Shown in pieces: positions 17,714-26,770 of a DNA stretch of 64,000 bases; the first letter of the stretch is position 1, and every line of letters starts with the position of its first letter. The translations under genes were made by a program, and so were the position numbers. The notes under the pieces were generated by a model. The model had not been told where the DNA came from. It saw nothing but the letters and a program-made list of their open reading frames with translations, and ran no database searches. The DNA comes from Flavobacteriales bacterium (GTDB taxonomy: Bacteria; Bacteroidota; Bacteroidia; Flavobacteriales_G; Salibacteraceae): positions 124,001 through 188,000 of the forward strand of contig DNTB01000089.1 of NCBI GenBank assembly GCA_003499525.1, in the 5' to 3' direction.

Positions 17714-19009
17714 TTAAGCAGTTTGTTCGAGGTTTACATTTGGGAAAAGTGGGAATCCTTGCATCAGATCGTTCACCTCTGATCTTATTCTTTCTATTTC
17801 CTGTGAGTTTTCCCGATGAATTATTGAACGATTTATAAGATCAGCAATTTGAGTAATTTCTGCCTCACTAATTCCTCTGGATGTTATCGCCGCCGTACCA
17901 ATTCTTATTCCTGACGTGATAAATGGAGACTTATCATCAAACGGAACCATGTTCTTATTGACCGTAATATCTGTTGCTCCAAGTGCCGCTTCAGCTTCCT
18001 TTCCAGTAATGTTTTTTGACCTCAGATCAATGAGCAGGCAATGGTTATCCGTCCCACCAGAAACCACATTGAATCCTTTCTCCAACAGAAGTTGTGCCAG
18101 TAGCCGGGCATTTTTCACCACATTCACGGTGTAATGCAGGAAGTCATCAGTCAGCGCTTCCTCAAATGCTACTGCTTTTGCTGCGATGACATGTTCTAAT
18201 GGCCCTCCTTGCGAGCCTGGGAAAACCGAGGAATCTAAGAGGGAAGATATGCTTCTTACCTGTCCTTTTTTAGTGGTTATTCCCCATGGATTTTCCATGT
18301 CTTTACCGACCATAATTATTCCTCCACGGGGTCCTCGGAGCGTTTTGTGGGTGGTACTGGTTACAACATGGCAATGCTGAAGTGGATCACTTAATAATCC
18401 TTTTGCAATTAGTCCTGACGGATGCGCAATATCAGCAAGAACCATGGCCCCAACTTTATCGGCCACATTTCTTATCCTTTCATAGTCCCAGTCTCTTGAA
18501 TAGGCACTGGCACCGCAAATGATGAGTTTTGGTTTATTCTTTTTGGCCGCTTGCTCCAGTTGATCATAGTCAAGCAATCCGGTTTCTCTATTGACACCGT
18601 AGAATGAAGTGTTATAGAGTTTTCCTGAGAAATTTACGGGAGAACCGTGGGTTAGATGCCCTCCATGGGAGAGGTCAAAACCAAGGATGGTATCACCCGG
18701 ATTCAAAAAAGCCAGCATCACGGCACTGTTGGCCTGAGACCCACTATGCGGTTGAACATTTGCCCACTCAGCATTAAAAAGTGTTTTTAGTCGATCAATG
18801 GCCAGATTTTCTATTTGATCAACCACTTCACATCCTCCGTAGTAGCGTCTTCCGGGGTATCCTTCAGCATATTTATTGGTAAGAATAGAACCCATTGCTT
18901 TAAGAACATTCTCACTTACATAATTTTCTGAAGCGATTAGTTCTATTCCGTTTTGTTGGCGCAAATACTCATCCTGAATGAGATCAAATACTAGGTCTGT
19001 CTGTTTCAT
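17714..19009 (-). CDS. glyA: Serine hydroxymethyltransferase
   Basis: A 431-residue PLP enzyme that interconverts serine and glycine and charges tetrahydrofolate with one-carbon units. Landmarks: NGIELIASENYVSENVLKAMGS, TNKYAEGYPGRRYYGGCEVVD, the PLP lysine in VVTSTTHKTLRGPRGG, and the C-terminal GIRIGTAAITSRGI. Length is normal. It is the first gene of a minus-strand run (glyA, fahA, spoT, Fur-family gene, purA, ostA-like) with gaps of 0-25 bases. The upstream region carries a full -33/-7 promoter with an inverted repeat across the spacer, so expression may be regulated, and this promoter may serve the whole run. Confidence 0.97.
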   Translation of the reverse strand: MKQTDLVFDLIQDEYLRQQNGIELIASENYVSENVLKAMGSILTNKYAEGYPGRRYYGGCEVVDQIENLAIDRLKTLFNAEWANVQPHSGSQANSAVMLAFLNPGDTILGFDLSHGGHLTHGSPVNFSGKLYNTSFYGVNRETGLLDYDQLEQAAKKNKPKLIICGASAYSRDWDYERIRNVADKVGAMVLADIAHPSGLIAKGLLSDPLQHCHVVTSTTHKTLRGPRGGIIMVGKDMENPWGITTKKGQVRSISSLLDSSVFPGSQGGPLEHVIAAKAVAFEEALTDDFLHYTVNVVKNARLLAQLLLEKGFNVVSGGTDNHCLLIDLRSKNITGKEAEAALGATDITVNKNMVPFDDKSPFITSGIRIGTAAITSRGISEAEITQIADLINRSIIHRENSQEIERIRSEVNDLMQGFPLFPNVNLEQTA

Positions 19010-19022
19010 TTGTTAGATATCG

Positions 19023-19049
19023 CAAATTTACCTCAAATGTACATCACAA
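19023..19049 (-). promoter_or_regulatory. Candidate glyA promoter (-33 TTG, -7 TAAATTTG)
   Basis: Minus strand: TTG at 19049-19047, a 16-base spacer, and an exact -7 box TAAATTTG at 19030-19023, 13 bases before the ATG. A second overlapping TACATTTG box lies at 19041-19034 but lacks a suitable TTG. Confidence 0.5.
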
Positions 19050-19055
19050 TTTGAG
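19032..19055. promoter_or_regulatory. Inverted repeat across the glyA promoter (possible operator)
   Basis: Perfect 7-base arms CTCAAAT (19032-19038) and ATTTGAG (19049-19055) separated by 10 bases. The repeat covers the -33 TTG and most of the spacer, where a repressor would block RNA polymerase. The cognate regulator is not evident. Confidence 0.35.
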
Positions 19056-19096
19056 CCCTGATATATGATAGAATATGGGAGCCGAAAGATATTTTT

Positions 19097-20035
19097 CTAA
19101 AGTTTAGACCTCCTTTTTTTTCTACTTCTGCCGTAGAATTCTTCATATCTGGGAATCTTGAATCGCCTTTTTCCTGTTGACAACAGACGGACGTAATAAA
19201 TCGAAACTGTAAAATAGACGTCGTTGTGATCTGGATCTCCTCTTCTTCCTCCTTCGTTTGGAAATACCCTGGTATTCGGATCCTCCTGACCTGGTTTTAA
19301 TTCCCAGCCCCTGTAATATAAATCTTTGGCAACAGGATCTGTAATGGTTGAAGCGTCAGGATAGGAAGTGCTAATGTCGTCGAGATAGTCTGTTGGAGTG
19401 TACCGATAGTTAATATCCAGACCAATTCGGTTCTTCATATATGACCTTCCCCGGTCTTTGAATTTTATAAAGAATCCTGTGCCCATGGGCACAACCGGCT
19501 GAACTTGAGAATACTTTTTATCGGGTCCCTCTGTCTGGAGCTTTGGTAAAAAAACAGTTTCACCGTTGTATTCAGTATAAGGGTTATGATAGATTACGCC
19601 AAGACCTAAGAAAACGTACCAGTGAAGTCCGGCACGAAACCTCCTTTTGTTGCCTAAATCACGGATAATTACCGGGTGGTATTCAATTCTTCCTGTAGCT
19701 TCAATGACGTGATTGGAAAAATCTAAATTTCGACCTTCCCGCGAAGTGTTTACCGATGTTCGATCCTCACCATGCAGCATGATGTAGTTTAGCTGAAATG
19801 TGCTGTACAATCGATAGTTGAGCATGAGTCGCCCCATAGCACCTGCTGTAAATCTCGTAGAACTTAAAATTAGATCTGAAGGTCCAAAATTTGAAATAAC
19901 TTCTTCTCTTCCTCCAATATCACCTAAATAATGAGCGGAGCCAACTCCTCCTCCAATTTCCCAAACATCTTGTTGAGAAAATAAAGGTGGCTGCAAAAAA
20001 CTAAAAACTAATATGACTAACCCTATACGCCACAT
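19097..20035 (-). CDS. DUF6089 / PorG-like outer-membrane beta-barrel protein
   Basis: A 312-residue exported protein: signal peptide (MWRIGLVILVFSFLQPPLFSQ), then a small beta-barrel starting DVWEIGGGVGSAHYLGDIGG, with strands FTAGAMGRLMLNYRLYSTFQLNY, RFRAGLHWYVFLGLGVIYHNPY and FGIDINYRYTPTDYLDDIS-like segments. It ends with a basic tail (RKKRRSK). This start and the YLDDIST motif are typical of DUF6089 proteins, several of which are annotated as PorG, a type IX secretion component. T9SS cargo elsewhere in the window fits, but the assignment is by pattern only. The ATG at 20035 is preferred to a GTG four codons upstream. Confidence 0.7.
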   Translation of the reverse strand: MWRIGLVILVFSFLQPPLFSQQDVWEIGGGVGSAHYLGDIGGREEVISNFGPSDLILSSTRFTAGAMGRLMLNYRLYSTFQLNYIMLHGEDRTSVNTSREGRNLDFSNHVIEATGRIEYHPVIIRDLGNKRRFRAGLHWYVFLGLGVIYHNPYTEYNGETVFLPKLQTEGPDKKYSQVQPVVPMGTGFFIKFKDRGRSYMKNRIGLDINYRYTPTDYLDDISTSYPDASTITDPVAKDLYYRGWELKPGQEDPNTRVFPNEGGRRGDPDHNDVYFTVSIYYVRLLSTGKRRFKIPRYEEFYGRSRKKRRSKL

Positions 20036-20165
20036 TGGTATACTCACCCTCCAAATAGTGCAAAGCTTTAAGTCTGAGTTTTAGTGATACCAAGACTTTG
20101 AACTCTGCTTTTTACGTAACCTCTTCCCCCAAAAGGGTTACTTTAGCGGTGTGAAATTACTGCAA

Positions 20166-21113
20166 ATGACGAGAATTACAAAACTGTTGTCTATTGACAT
20201 ACCTATAATTCAGGCTGGCATGATATGGTGTTCGCCGTGGCAGCTTGCCTTAGCGGTATCATCCAGAGGTGGTTTAGGCGTTATAGGGGCAGGCTCAATG
20301 TATCCAGAGGTATTACGGGAGCACATTGTCAAGCTGAAGGCGCATACTCAACGTACTTTTGCTGTAAATTTACCTTTACTTTATCCGGATATTGAATCAC
20401 ATATAAACACGATTATTAAATATAAAGTGCCCGTTGTGATTACTTCAGCCGGCAGTCCGAAAAAATTTACAGCCGTTTTCAAGGAAAAAGGGATTAAAGT
20501 AATTCATGTGGTATCGAGTACAAAGTTTGCTATAAAGAGTCAGGAGGCGGGAGTAGATGCTGTTGTGGCAGAAGGGTTTGAAGCCGGAGGACATAATGGA
20601 AGGGAAGAAACTACAACTATGGTACTTATTCCCTCAGTTTCCAGATCCGTCGATATTCCGGTAATTGCAGCCGGTGGTATCGGATGCGGGCGTTCTATGG
20701 CTGCAGCTATGGCCCTCGGCGCAGACGGAGTTCAAATTGGAAGCCGTTTCGTTTTGGCAAAAGAATCTTCAGCACATGACCGCTTTAAAGAAGTCGTTTC
20801 ATCTGCTAGTGAAGGGGACACTCGTCTTACATTAAAAGAGCTAACACCAGTCAGATTGATTAAGAATGAATTCTATTCTTCCATACAGGAGGCCTACAAG
20901 CGTAATGCTGATATAAGTGAACTTCGGCAATTATTAGGCCGTGGACGAGCTAAGAAAGGAATGTTTGAAGGAGACGTAGATGAGGGGGAACTGGAAATTG
21001 GTCAGGTTAGTGCTAATTTCACTTCAGTTTTGAGCGCATCGGACATTATAGATGAAATCATCTCAGAATATAATCGTACGATTGCAGCCTTGGACAAGGT
21101 CAATGTTGATTAA
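20166..21113 (+). CDS. Nitronate monooxygenase / NAD(P)H-dependent flavin oxidoreductase
   Basis: A 315-residue FMN-dependent TIM-barrel enzyme of the 2-nitropropane dioxygenase family, which oxidises alkyl nitronates. Landmarks are PIIQAGMIWCSPWQLALAVSSRGGLGVIG at the N-terminus, VVAEGFEAGGHNG with the conserved catalytic His, PVIAAGGIGCGRSMAAAMALGADGVQIGSRF for FMN phosphate binding, and TPVRLIKNEF. It is close to the enoyl-ACP reductase FabK branch as well, so reduction of enoyl-ACP cannot be excluded by eye. The ATG at 20166 is preferred to a GTG five codons upstream. It is divergent from the PorG-like gene. Confidence 0.85.
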   Translation: MTRITKLLSIDIPIIQAGMIWCSPWQLALAVSSRGGLGVIGAGSMYPEVLREHIVKLKAHTQRTFAVNLPLLYPDIESHINTIIKYKVPVVITSAGSPKKFTAVFKEKGIKVIHVVSSTKFAIKSQEAGVDAVVAEGFEAGGHNGREETTTMVLIPSVSRSVDIPVIAAGGIGCGRSMAAAMALGADGVQIGSRFVLAKESSAHDRFKEVVSSASEGDTRLTLKELTPVRLIKNEFYSSIQEAYKRNADISELRQLLGRGRAKKGMFEGDVDEGELEIGQVSANFTSVLSASDIIDEIISEYNRTIAALDKVNVD

Positions 21114-21141
21114 TTCGAATCAGATTATTCGCGATTAACTA

Positions 21142-21149
21142 TATTTTCG
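21142..21149 (+). promoter_or_regulatory. Candidate -7 box for the FN3/CHU_C gene
   Basis: TATTTTCG, one mismatch from TAnnTTTG, 17 bases before the ATG at 21167. No -33 TTG at proper spacing. Confidence 0.25.
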
Positions 21150-21166
21150 CTATTCTTACAGGTTAG

Positions 21167-23242
21167 ATGAGGAACTTTTTTCTTTTGATATTAACCGCAT
21201 TCTCGGGATGGGCAATGGGCCTGAATCCACCGGAAATAAAGTGCCTCAATGTACAGTTGAACGGGGCAGTTGTTGTTCATTGGCAACCAGTTTCTGACCC
21301 GCTTGGCCATTTCATAAGATACGAATTATACGCCTCAGCGAATCAGTTTGGCCCCTACACTTCGTTTGATATTAACAATATATCCACAACCGATTTTACT
21401 GTTCCTTCAACCGTATCAAATGCACATCAAACAAGTTGGTACTTTTTTTTAAGAACCGTTTTTAATGACGGTTCTGGGAATCAAACCAGCAATGGATCTG
21501 ACACACTCCGAAGTATATATCCGGACTTTTCTGCTCAAACCGACTCAACCGTTACACTGACCTGGAATAAAATGATAGCACCTAACCTGCCTACATCAAA
21601 TGGGAACTACACGATATATCGGAAAATAGGTTCGGGCTCATGGGTTTTTCGGGGTCAAACATTATATGGTAATGAGACTTTCAACGACTCCTTTAAAATA
21701 TGCTTTGATACTATCAGTTACCGGATTGAAACCGCAGACCTAGCATGTTTATCGGTTTCAGCGGTACAGTCGGATGAATTCAGAGATATGACACCTCCGA
21801 ACGTGCCCCTCCTGGATACGGTAAGTGTGGAAGGAGGTGAGAACGTTAGGATTTCATGGCAGCCATCGTCTTCACCAGATACTGATGGATATACGATTTT
21901 TCACTATGATTCCCTCGCGGTACCACCTAACTATAATCCACTAGGTTCAGTATTTGGAAGGCTTAGTACAACCTATCTGGACATACTGACAAAACCATTG
22001 CAGGCATATCAGCAGTTTACAATTGTGGCATTTGATAGTTGTCATGTCAGTACCCCGCCAAGTTCGAATTCATCCGCTTCACCGCCCGACCAAAGAACAA
22101 TTTTCCTTGAAGCTTTCCCTGATATTTGCGCTGAATCTATTGTGTTAAGCTGGACCAGCTACATTGGCTGGACAGATTTGACAGGCTATGATATCTACTT
22201 TTCCGTGGACAGTTCCTCGTACAGCTATCTTGCTTCTGTTTCCGCATCTGATAGCTCATTTAGGCATGAAAACATCAGGAATGATTCTGAGTATTGCTAC
22301 TTTATTAAAGCGCGAAGAAGTGATGGCGCATCTAGTACGAGCATTATAACCTGTATTCAACCCGCGCAGGGTGTAGCCCCCAATTTTCATTACATTACTC
22401 AAATTAAAGTAGGCTCTTCCGGAAACACGGTAGAAGTGAGTTTCCTTACAGATAGTGTTCCTGCCATTGAATATGTCTTGGAAAGAGCTCTACCCGGCTC
22501 GCAGAACTATCTGGAAGTGGCCAGTATTCCTTTTACCGGTGATAGTTTACTTACAATATCGGATCCTGAAGTTGATGCTACTCAGTCCTCATATGACTAC
22601 AGAGTTGGCATAACCGATACCTGCTTCACAAGAGCTTTTACTTCAGAGCCCGCAAATTCCATTTTTCTGGATGGTGACTTGGAGTCACAATCACTGGCTG
22701 TTACCGTAGGTTGGACCCCGTACATTGGATGGACAGATATAGGGTCATTTGTAGACAAGTACGAGGTATACAGAATTATTGACGGTTTACTAAATCCTCT
22801 ACCCGTGGCTGTTGTGCCAGCTGATTCGAACTCAATTACTGACAATATAACTGATGTGAGTACGAATGGAGCTAACATCTGTTATCAGGTGGTTGCGATC
22901 GAAGGTCCCTTCAATGTTTTTGGAAGACAGGATGAGAGTACTTCGAACATAAAATGCTTTACTAGCAATGCTCAGGTTTATGTGCCAAATGCCTTTGCTC
23001 CAAATGGACTAAATTCGGTATTCAGGCCTGTCATTACATTCGGAGACTTTTCAAACTTTCAAATGACCATTTATGACCGGTGGGGGACCATCATTCACAA
23101 AACCAATAGTATCGAAGAAGGATGGGATGGAACGTCTAATGGAAGGCCCGCAAAAGTTGGTAGTTACATATACCTAATTGAAGTCTCCAATTTTTCAGGA
23201 GATCTCGTTCAGAAAAAAGGAGTGGTTACACTCTACCGATAA
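21167..23242 (+). CDS. Secreted FN3-repeat protein with type B T9SS (CHU_C) sorting domain
   Basis: A 691-residue exported protein. A signal peptide (FFLLILTAFSGWAMG) is followed by about five fibronectin type III-like modules; clear module cores are VVVHWQPVSDPLGHFIRYELYAS, VRISWQPSSSPDTDGYTIFHY, and two related ones with SWTSYIGWTDLTGYDIYF and GWTPYIGWTDIGSFVDKYEVY. The last about 90 residues (YVPNAFAPNGLNSVF, FQMTIYDRWGTIIHKT, GWDGTSNGRPAKVGSYIYLIE) are the gliding-motility-associated C-terminal CHU_C domain, which targets proteins to the type IX secretion system. It is probably a cell-surface or secreted structural or adhesion protein; no catalytic domain is visible. Confidence 0.88.
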   Translation: MRNFFLLILTAFSGWAMGLNPPEIKCLNVQLNGAVVVHWQPVSDPLGHFIRYELYASANQFGPYTSFDINNISTTDFTVPSTVSNAHQTSWYFFLRTVFNDGSGNQTSNGSDTLRSIYPDFSAQTDSTVTLTWNKMIAPNLPTSNGNYTIYRKIGSGSWVFRGQTLYGNETFNDSFKICFDTISYRIETADLACLSVSAVQSDEFRDMTPPNVPLLDTVSVEGGENVRISWQPSSSPDTDGYTIFHYDSLAVPPNYNPLGSVFGRLSTTYLDILTKPLQAYQQFTIVAFDSCHVSTPPSSNSSASPPDQRTIFLEAFPDICAESIVLSWTSYIGWTDLTGYDIYFSVDSSSYSYLASVSASDSSFRHENIRNDSEYCYFIKARRSDGASSTSIITCIQPAQGVAPNFHYITQIKVGSSGNTVEVSFLTDSVPAIEYVLERALPGSQNYLEVASIPFTGDSLLTISDPEVDATQSSYDYRVGITDTCFTRAFTSEPANSIFLDGDLESQSLAVTVGWTPYIGWTDIGSFVDKYEVYRIIDGLLNPLPVAVVPADSNSITDNITDVSTNGANICYQVVAIEGPFNVFGRQDESTSNIKCFTSNAQVYVPNAFAPNGLNSVFRPVITFGDFSNFQMTIYDRWGTIIHKTNSIEEGWDGTSNGRPAKVGSYIYLIEVSNFSGDLVQKKGVVTLYR

Positions 23243-23251
23243 GCCTCAACA

Positions 23252-23285
23252 TTGGTCTTTAACCCCTACATTTTTTATACTTTCG
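23252..23285 (+). promoter_or_regulatory. Candidate guaB promoter
   Basis: TTG at 23252-23254, a 23-base spacer, and TACTTTCG at 23278-23285 (one mismatch from TAnnTTTG), 15 bases before the guaB ATG. Confidence 0.4.
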
Positions 23286-23300
23286 TGCAATTTTTATCAT

Positions 23301-24773
23301 ATGGCACAGACCAATAAGAACAGTATAAAAGAGGGCTTAACATACGACGATGTTTTGCTATTGCCTAGATACTCCGAAGTGCTTCCGAGGGAAGCAGACA
23401 TTTCATCTCGGTTTTCGCGAAATATTAAGCTGAATACCCCTATAGTTTCAGCCGCAATGGATACGGTTACTGAGTCAGCTTTAGCAATTGCCATTGCTCA
23501 GGAAGGTGGAATAGGTGTTCTGCACAAGAATATGTCCATCGAACAACAGGCTAAGGAAGTTCGGCGAGTAAAAAGGTATGAGTCCGGTATGATAGTAGAC
23601 CCAATTACCTTGCCTAGCAATAGTACCGTTATCGACGCATTAAATATAATGAAGGAGCATTCTATTGGAGGCATACCAATAGTTGATCCAAATGGTATAT
23701 TAATAGGCATTGTAACCAACAGAGATTTGCGTTTTGAGAGAGCGTTGCAAAAGCCGATAAAAGAGGTGATGACCTCAGAAAACCTGATTACCATTACCAA
23801 GAACTCCGATTTAACTCTGGCTGAAGACATCCTGCAAAAGCATAAAATTGAAAAACTTCCAGTGGTTGACGAGAGCTATAAGCTCACCGGACTCCTCACT
23901 TTCAAGGACATTGTCAAAGCAAAATTGAAGCCCAATGCATGTAAAGACAGTATGGGAAGATTGCGAGTGGCCGGGGCGGTCGGAATTACTGAAGACACCA
24001 TCGACAGAGTACAGGCTTTGGTCAAAGCAGGCATTGACGCCATTGTAGTAGATACCGCTCATGGCCATTCCAAAGGAGTGATCGAGATGGTACGGAAAGT
24101 AAAGAATGCTTTTCCAGACATAGATATCGTTGCTGGAAACATCGCTACTGCAGCGGCAGGGCGCGCTTTAGTTAATGCCGGGGCAGATGCGGTTAAGGTT
24201 GGGATAGGCCCCGGTTCAATTTGTACCACCCGCATCATTGCAGGAGTGGGAGTGCCACAGTTGACTGCAGTGATGGACGTAGCACGTGAAGTGGGAGAGG
24301 AAGTTCCGATCATTGCTGACGGCGGAATCCGGTTTACTGGAGATATCGTAAAAGCTTTAGCCGCTGGTGCTCATTCAATTATGATTGGTTCACTATTCGC
24401 CGGAGTTGAAGAATCGCCAGGCGAAACAATCATCTATCAGGGAAGGAAGTTCAAGTCTTACAGAGGTATGGGATCTCTAGAAGCAATGCAACACGGCTCT
24501 AAAGATCGTTATTTTCAGGATGCCGAAGACGACATTAAAAAATTGGTTCCTGAAGGTATTTCCGGCCGGGTTCCTTTTAAAGGGGCATTGCAGGAAGTCA
24601 TTTACCAACATATCGGTGGCCTTCGAGCCGGAATGGGATATTGTGGTGCTTCTAATATTATTGAACTGCGCAATGCAGAATTCGTTAAGATCACGGCCGC
24701 CGGAGTAACGGAAAGCCACCCTCATGATATTTCCATAACAAGAGAAGCTCCAAATTATACACGCAAGGTATAG
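23301..24773 (+). CDS. guaB: IMP dehydrogenase
   Basis: A 490-residue enzyme that oxidises IMP to XMP, the first committed step of GMP synthesis. The N-terminal TYDDVLLLPRYSEVLPREADIS is diagnostic. Two CBS domains are inserted at about residues 95-205 (MKEHSIGGIPIVDPNGILIGIVTNRD, LQKHKIEKLPVVDESYKLTGLLTFKD). The catalytic loop GIGPGSICTTRIIAGVGVPQ carries the active cysteine, and PIIADGGIRFTGDIVKALAAGA and YRGMGSLEAM follow. The MAQTNK start is chosen because upstream codons overlap the promoter and the previous gene. Gene order guaB followed by PpiC-type chaperones is seen in other Bacteroidota. Confidence 0.97.
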   Translation: MAQTNKNSIKEGLTYDDVLLLPRYSEVLPREADISSRFSRNIKLNTPIVSAAMDTVTESALAIAIAQEGGIGVLHKNMSIEQQAKEVRRVKRYESGMIVDPITLPSNSTVIDALNIMKEHSIGGIPIVDPNGILIGIVTNRDLRFERALQKPIKEVMTSENLITITKNSDLTLAEDILQKHKIEKLPVVDESYKLTGLLTFKDIVKAKLKPNACKDSMGRLRVAGAVGITEDTIDRVQALVKAGIDAIVVDTAHGHSKGVIEMVRKVKNAFPDIDIVAGNIATAAAGRALVNAGADAVKVGIGPGSICTTRIIAGVGVPQLTAVMDVAREVGEEVPIIADGGIRFTGDIVKALAAGAHSIMIGSLFAGVEESPGETIIYQGRKFKSYRGMGSLEAMQHGSKDRYFQDAEDDIKKLVPEGISGRVPFKGALQEVIYQHIGGLRAGMGYCGASNIIELRNAEFVKITAAGVTESHPHDISITREAPNYTRKV

Positions 24774-24799
24774 ACTATAAAACAATCAGAACTCAAATT

Positions 24800-26770
24800 A
24801 TGAAGCTAAGAATAGCATTAATTGCACTGATTTATCTAAGTATTTCAACAGGAAATGCGCAGGATAACGAAGTATTGTTAACCATAGATAATCAGCAGGT
24901 TACGTCCAAAGAATTCATGACGGTTTACCAAAAGAATAATGTCGATATACAAACCGCTGAAAAGAAATCAATAGAGGAGTATCTTGAGCTCTATATAAAC
25001 TTCAAGCTTAAGGTGATAGAGGCTGAAAGCCTTGGTCTTGATACAGTGCAATCTTTCAGAAAGGAATTGGATGGATATGTAAATCAACTTACCGAACCGT
25101 ATTTAGTCGACCGTGATTATGAGGAAGCCCTGATTCGGGAGGCCTATGACCGACTTCAGGAAGAAGTCAATGTAAGTCACATCATGATTCGTGTTAGAAA
25201 CGGTGCAACACCTGAAGACACTTTGAAAGCATGGAATACCATCAATAATTTGTACGACTCAGCCATAGTAGCACCTTCATTTGAAGAGTTGGCGTTGGAA
25301 ACGTCAGAGGACCCCTCAGTAAAGGACAATAATGGAAACCTGGGATATTTTACTGCATTTAGAATGGTTTATCCCTTTGAAAATGCAGCTTATCAAACAA
25401 ACCCAGGAAATATTTCAAGACCATTTCGTACAACATTTGGATATCATATAGTGAAGGTATATGATGTGCGACCAGCACGCGGCGAACTGCGTACTGCCCA
25501 TATCATGTTAATATCCAATGATCAAAGCACAGAGGCCGAAAAGAAAGAGGCCGAGAGAAAGATCCAGGAAATCTATTCTGAATTGAAGCAGGGGGCTAAC
25601 TTCACTGAAATGGCAAGAGTATATTCCGAAGACAGGGGGTCATCCAGAAAAGGAGGAGAGCTTCCATGGTTCAGCACTGGTCGTATGGTACCGGAATTTG
25701 AGGAGGCAGCGTTTTCGATTGAAAAAGACGGTGACATCAGTGAGCCGGTAAAAACTCAATTTGGATGGCATATTATCAAACGGCTAGAGTACAGGAAAAT
25801 GGGGTCTTACGAAGAAGAGTATAAGAGTTTGAAATCGAAAGTTGAAAAGGATAAGCGAAGCCGAGGAAGTAGGGAGTCACTTATTCGAAAGCTCAAAATT
25901 GAATACAAGGTTAAAACTTACCCTAAAGCTAAAGAACCTTTTGTCGCATTAGTAGACACATCTTTCTTCAAAGGTTCCTGGGATGAAAGCAGAGCAGAAG
26001 GGTTGAATTCCAGAATAATGACCCTGACGGACAAAACCTATTCTGGAGAAAAGAAAACATACACTCAAAAAGACTTTGCACAATACATCAAAAGCAAGTC
26101 AAGGAAAAGTCCTATAAGAGATAGCCGTCAGACTGTAAATGAGCTCTTTGATCAATTTGTAGGTGAAATGATCATTGAACATGAGAAAAGCGTACTGAAA
26201 TTGAAATATGACGATTTTCGATTGTTGGCTAATGAATATCATGACGGGATACTTCTTTTCGAAATCATGGAGCAAAAAGTTTGGAAAAAAGCTTTGAAGG
26301 ATACTGCAGGGCTGGAGAAGTACTACAATACTCACAAAAATGAGCATATGTGGGGACAAAGAGTAGACGCTACATTGTACTATTGCGAAAATGATAGTCT
26401 ATCAAATATAGTTATGGACAACCTCGAAAAGGGACGAGCAGATACTGCCATTCTATCTCGTACAAATAAAACCTCAGCTTTGGCTGTAAGCCTGAAAAAA
26501 GGCAGATTTGAAAAAGATGAAATCGAAGAACTGAGTAAAATAGGTTGGCAGGAAAATTCAATTCAGAAAATCAATTCCAACAACCGTTCTGTTGTCATCA
26601 GGATTCGGGAGATTCTCGACCCTCAACCAAAAGAGCTTGACGAGGTACGAGGAATCATGGCTTCAGGCTACCAGGACGAATTGGATAAAATGTGGATTGA
26701 AGAGCTTCGCGCAAAGTATCCTGTCGAAGTCAATCAGGAGGCACTTGATCGGTTGATTGTTGAGAATTGA
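24800..26770 (+). CDS. Periplasmic PpiC/SurA-type peptidyl-prolyl isomerase with two rotamase domains
   Basis: A 656-residue exported chaperone-isomerase. After the signal peptide (LRIALIALIYLSISTGNAQ) comes a SurA_N-like helical domain (about 22-110), then two parvulin domains: about 120-225 (EVNVSHIMIRVRNG, DPSVKDNNGNLGYFTAFRMVYPFE, TFGYHIVKVYDVR) and about 230-335 (LRTAHIMLISND, SRKGGELPWFSTGRMVPEFEEAA, FGWHIIKRLEYRK). A C-terminal 320-residue extension without an obvious motif is longer than in E. coli SurA (428 residues). It likely helps outer-membrane proteins fold. Its stop overlaps the TTG start of the next gene (TTGA), so the three chaperone genes are coupled. Confidence 0.9.
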   Translation: MKLRIALIALIYLSISTGNAQDNEVLLTIDNQQVTSKEFMTVYQKNNVDIQTAEKKSIEEYLELYINFKLKVIEAESLGLDTVQSFRKELDGYVNQLTEPYLVDRDYEEALIREAYDRLQEEVNVSHIMIRVRNGATPEDTLKAWNTINNLYDSAIVAPSFEELALETSEDPSVKDNNGNLGYFTAFRMVYPFENAAYQTNPGNISRPFRTTFGYHIVKVYDVRPARGELRTAHIMLISNDQSTEAEKKEAERKIQEIYSELKQGANFTEMARVYSEDRGSSRKGGELPWFSTGRMVPEFEEAAFSIEKDGDISEPVKTQFGWHIIKRLEYRKMGSYEEEYKSLKSKVEKDKRSRGSRESLIRKLKIEYKVKTYPKAKEPFVALVDTSFFKGSWDESRAEGLNSRIMTLTDKTYSGEKKTYTQKDFAQYIKSKSRKSPIRDSRQTVNELFDQFVGEMIIEHEKSVLKLKYDDFRLLANEYHDGILLFEIMEQKVWKKALKDTAGLEKYYNTHKNEHMWGQRVDATLYYCENDSLSNIVMDNLEKGRADTAILSRTNKTSALAVSLKKGRFEKDEIEELSKIGWQENSIQKINSNNRSVVIRIREILDPQPKELDEVRGIMASGYQDELDKMWIEELRAKYPVEVNQEALDRLIVEN

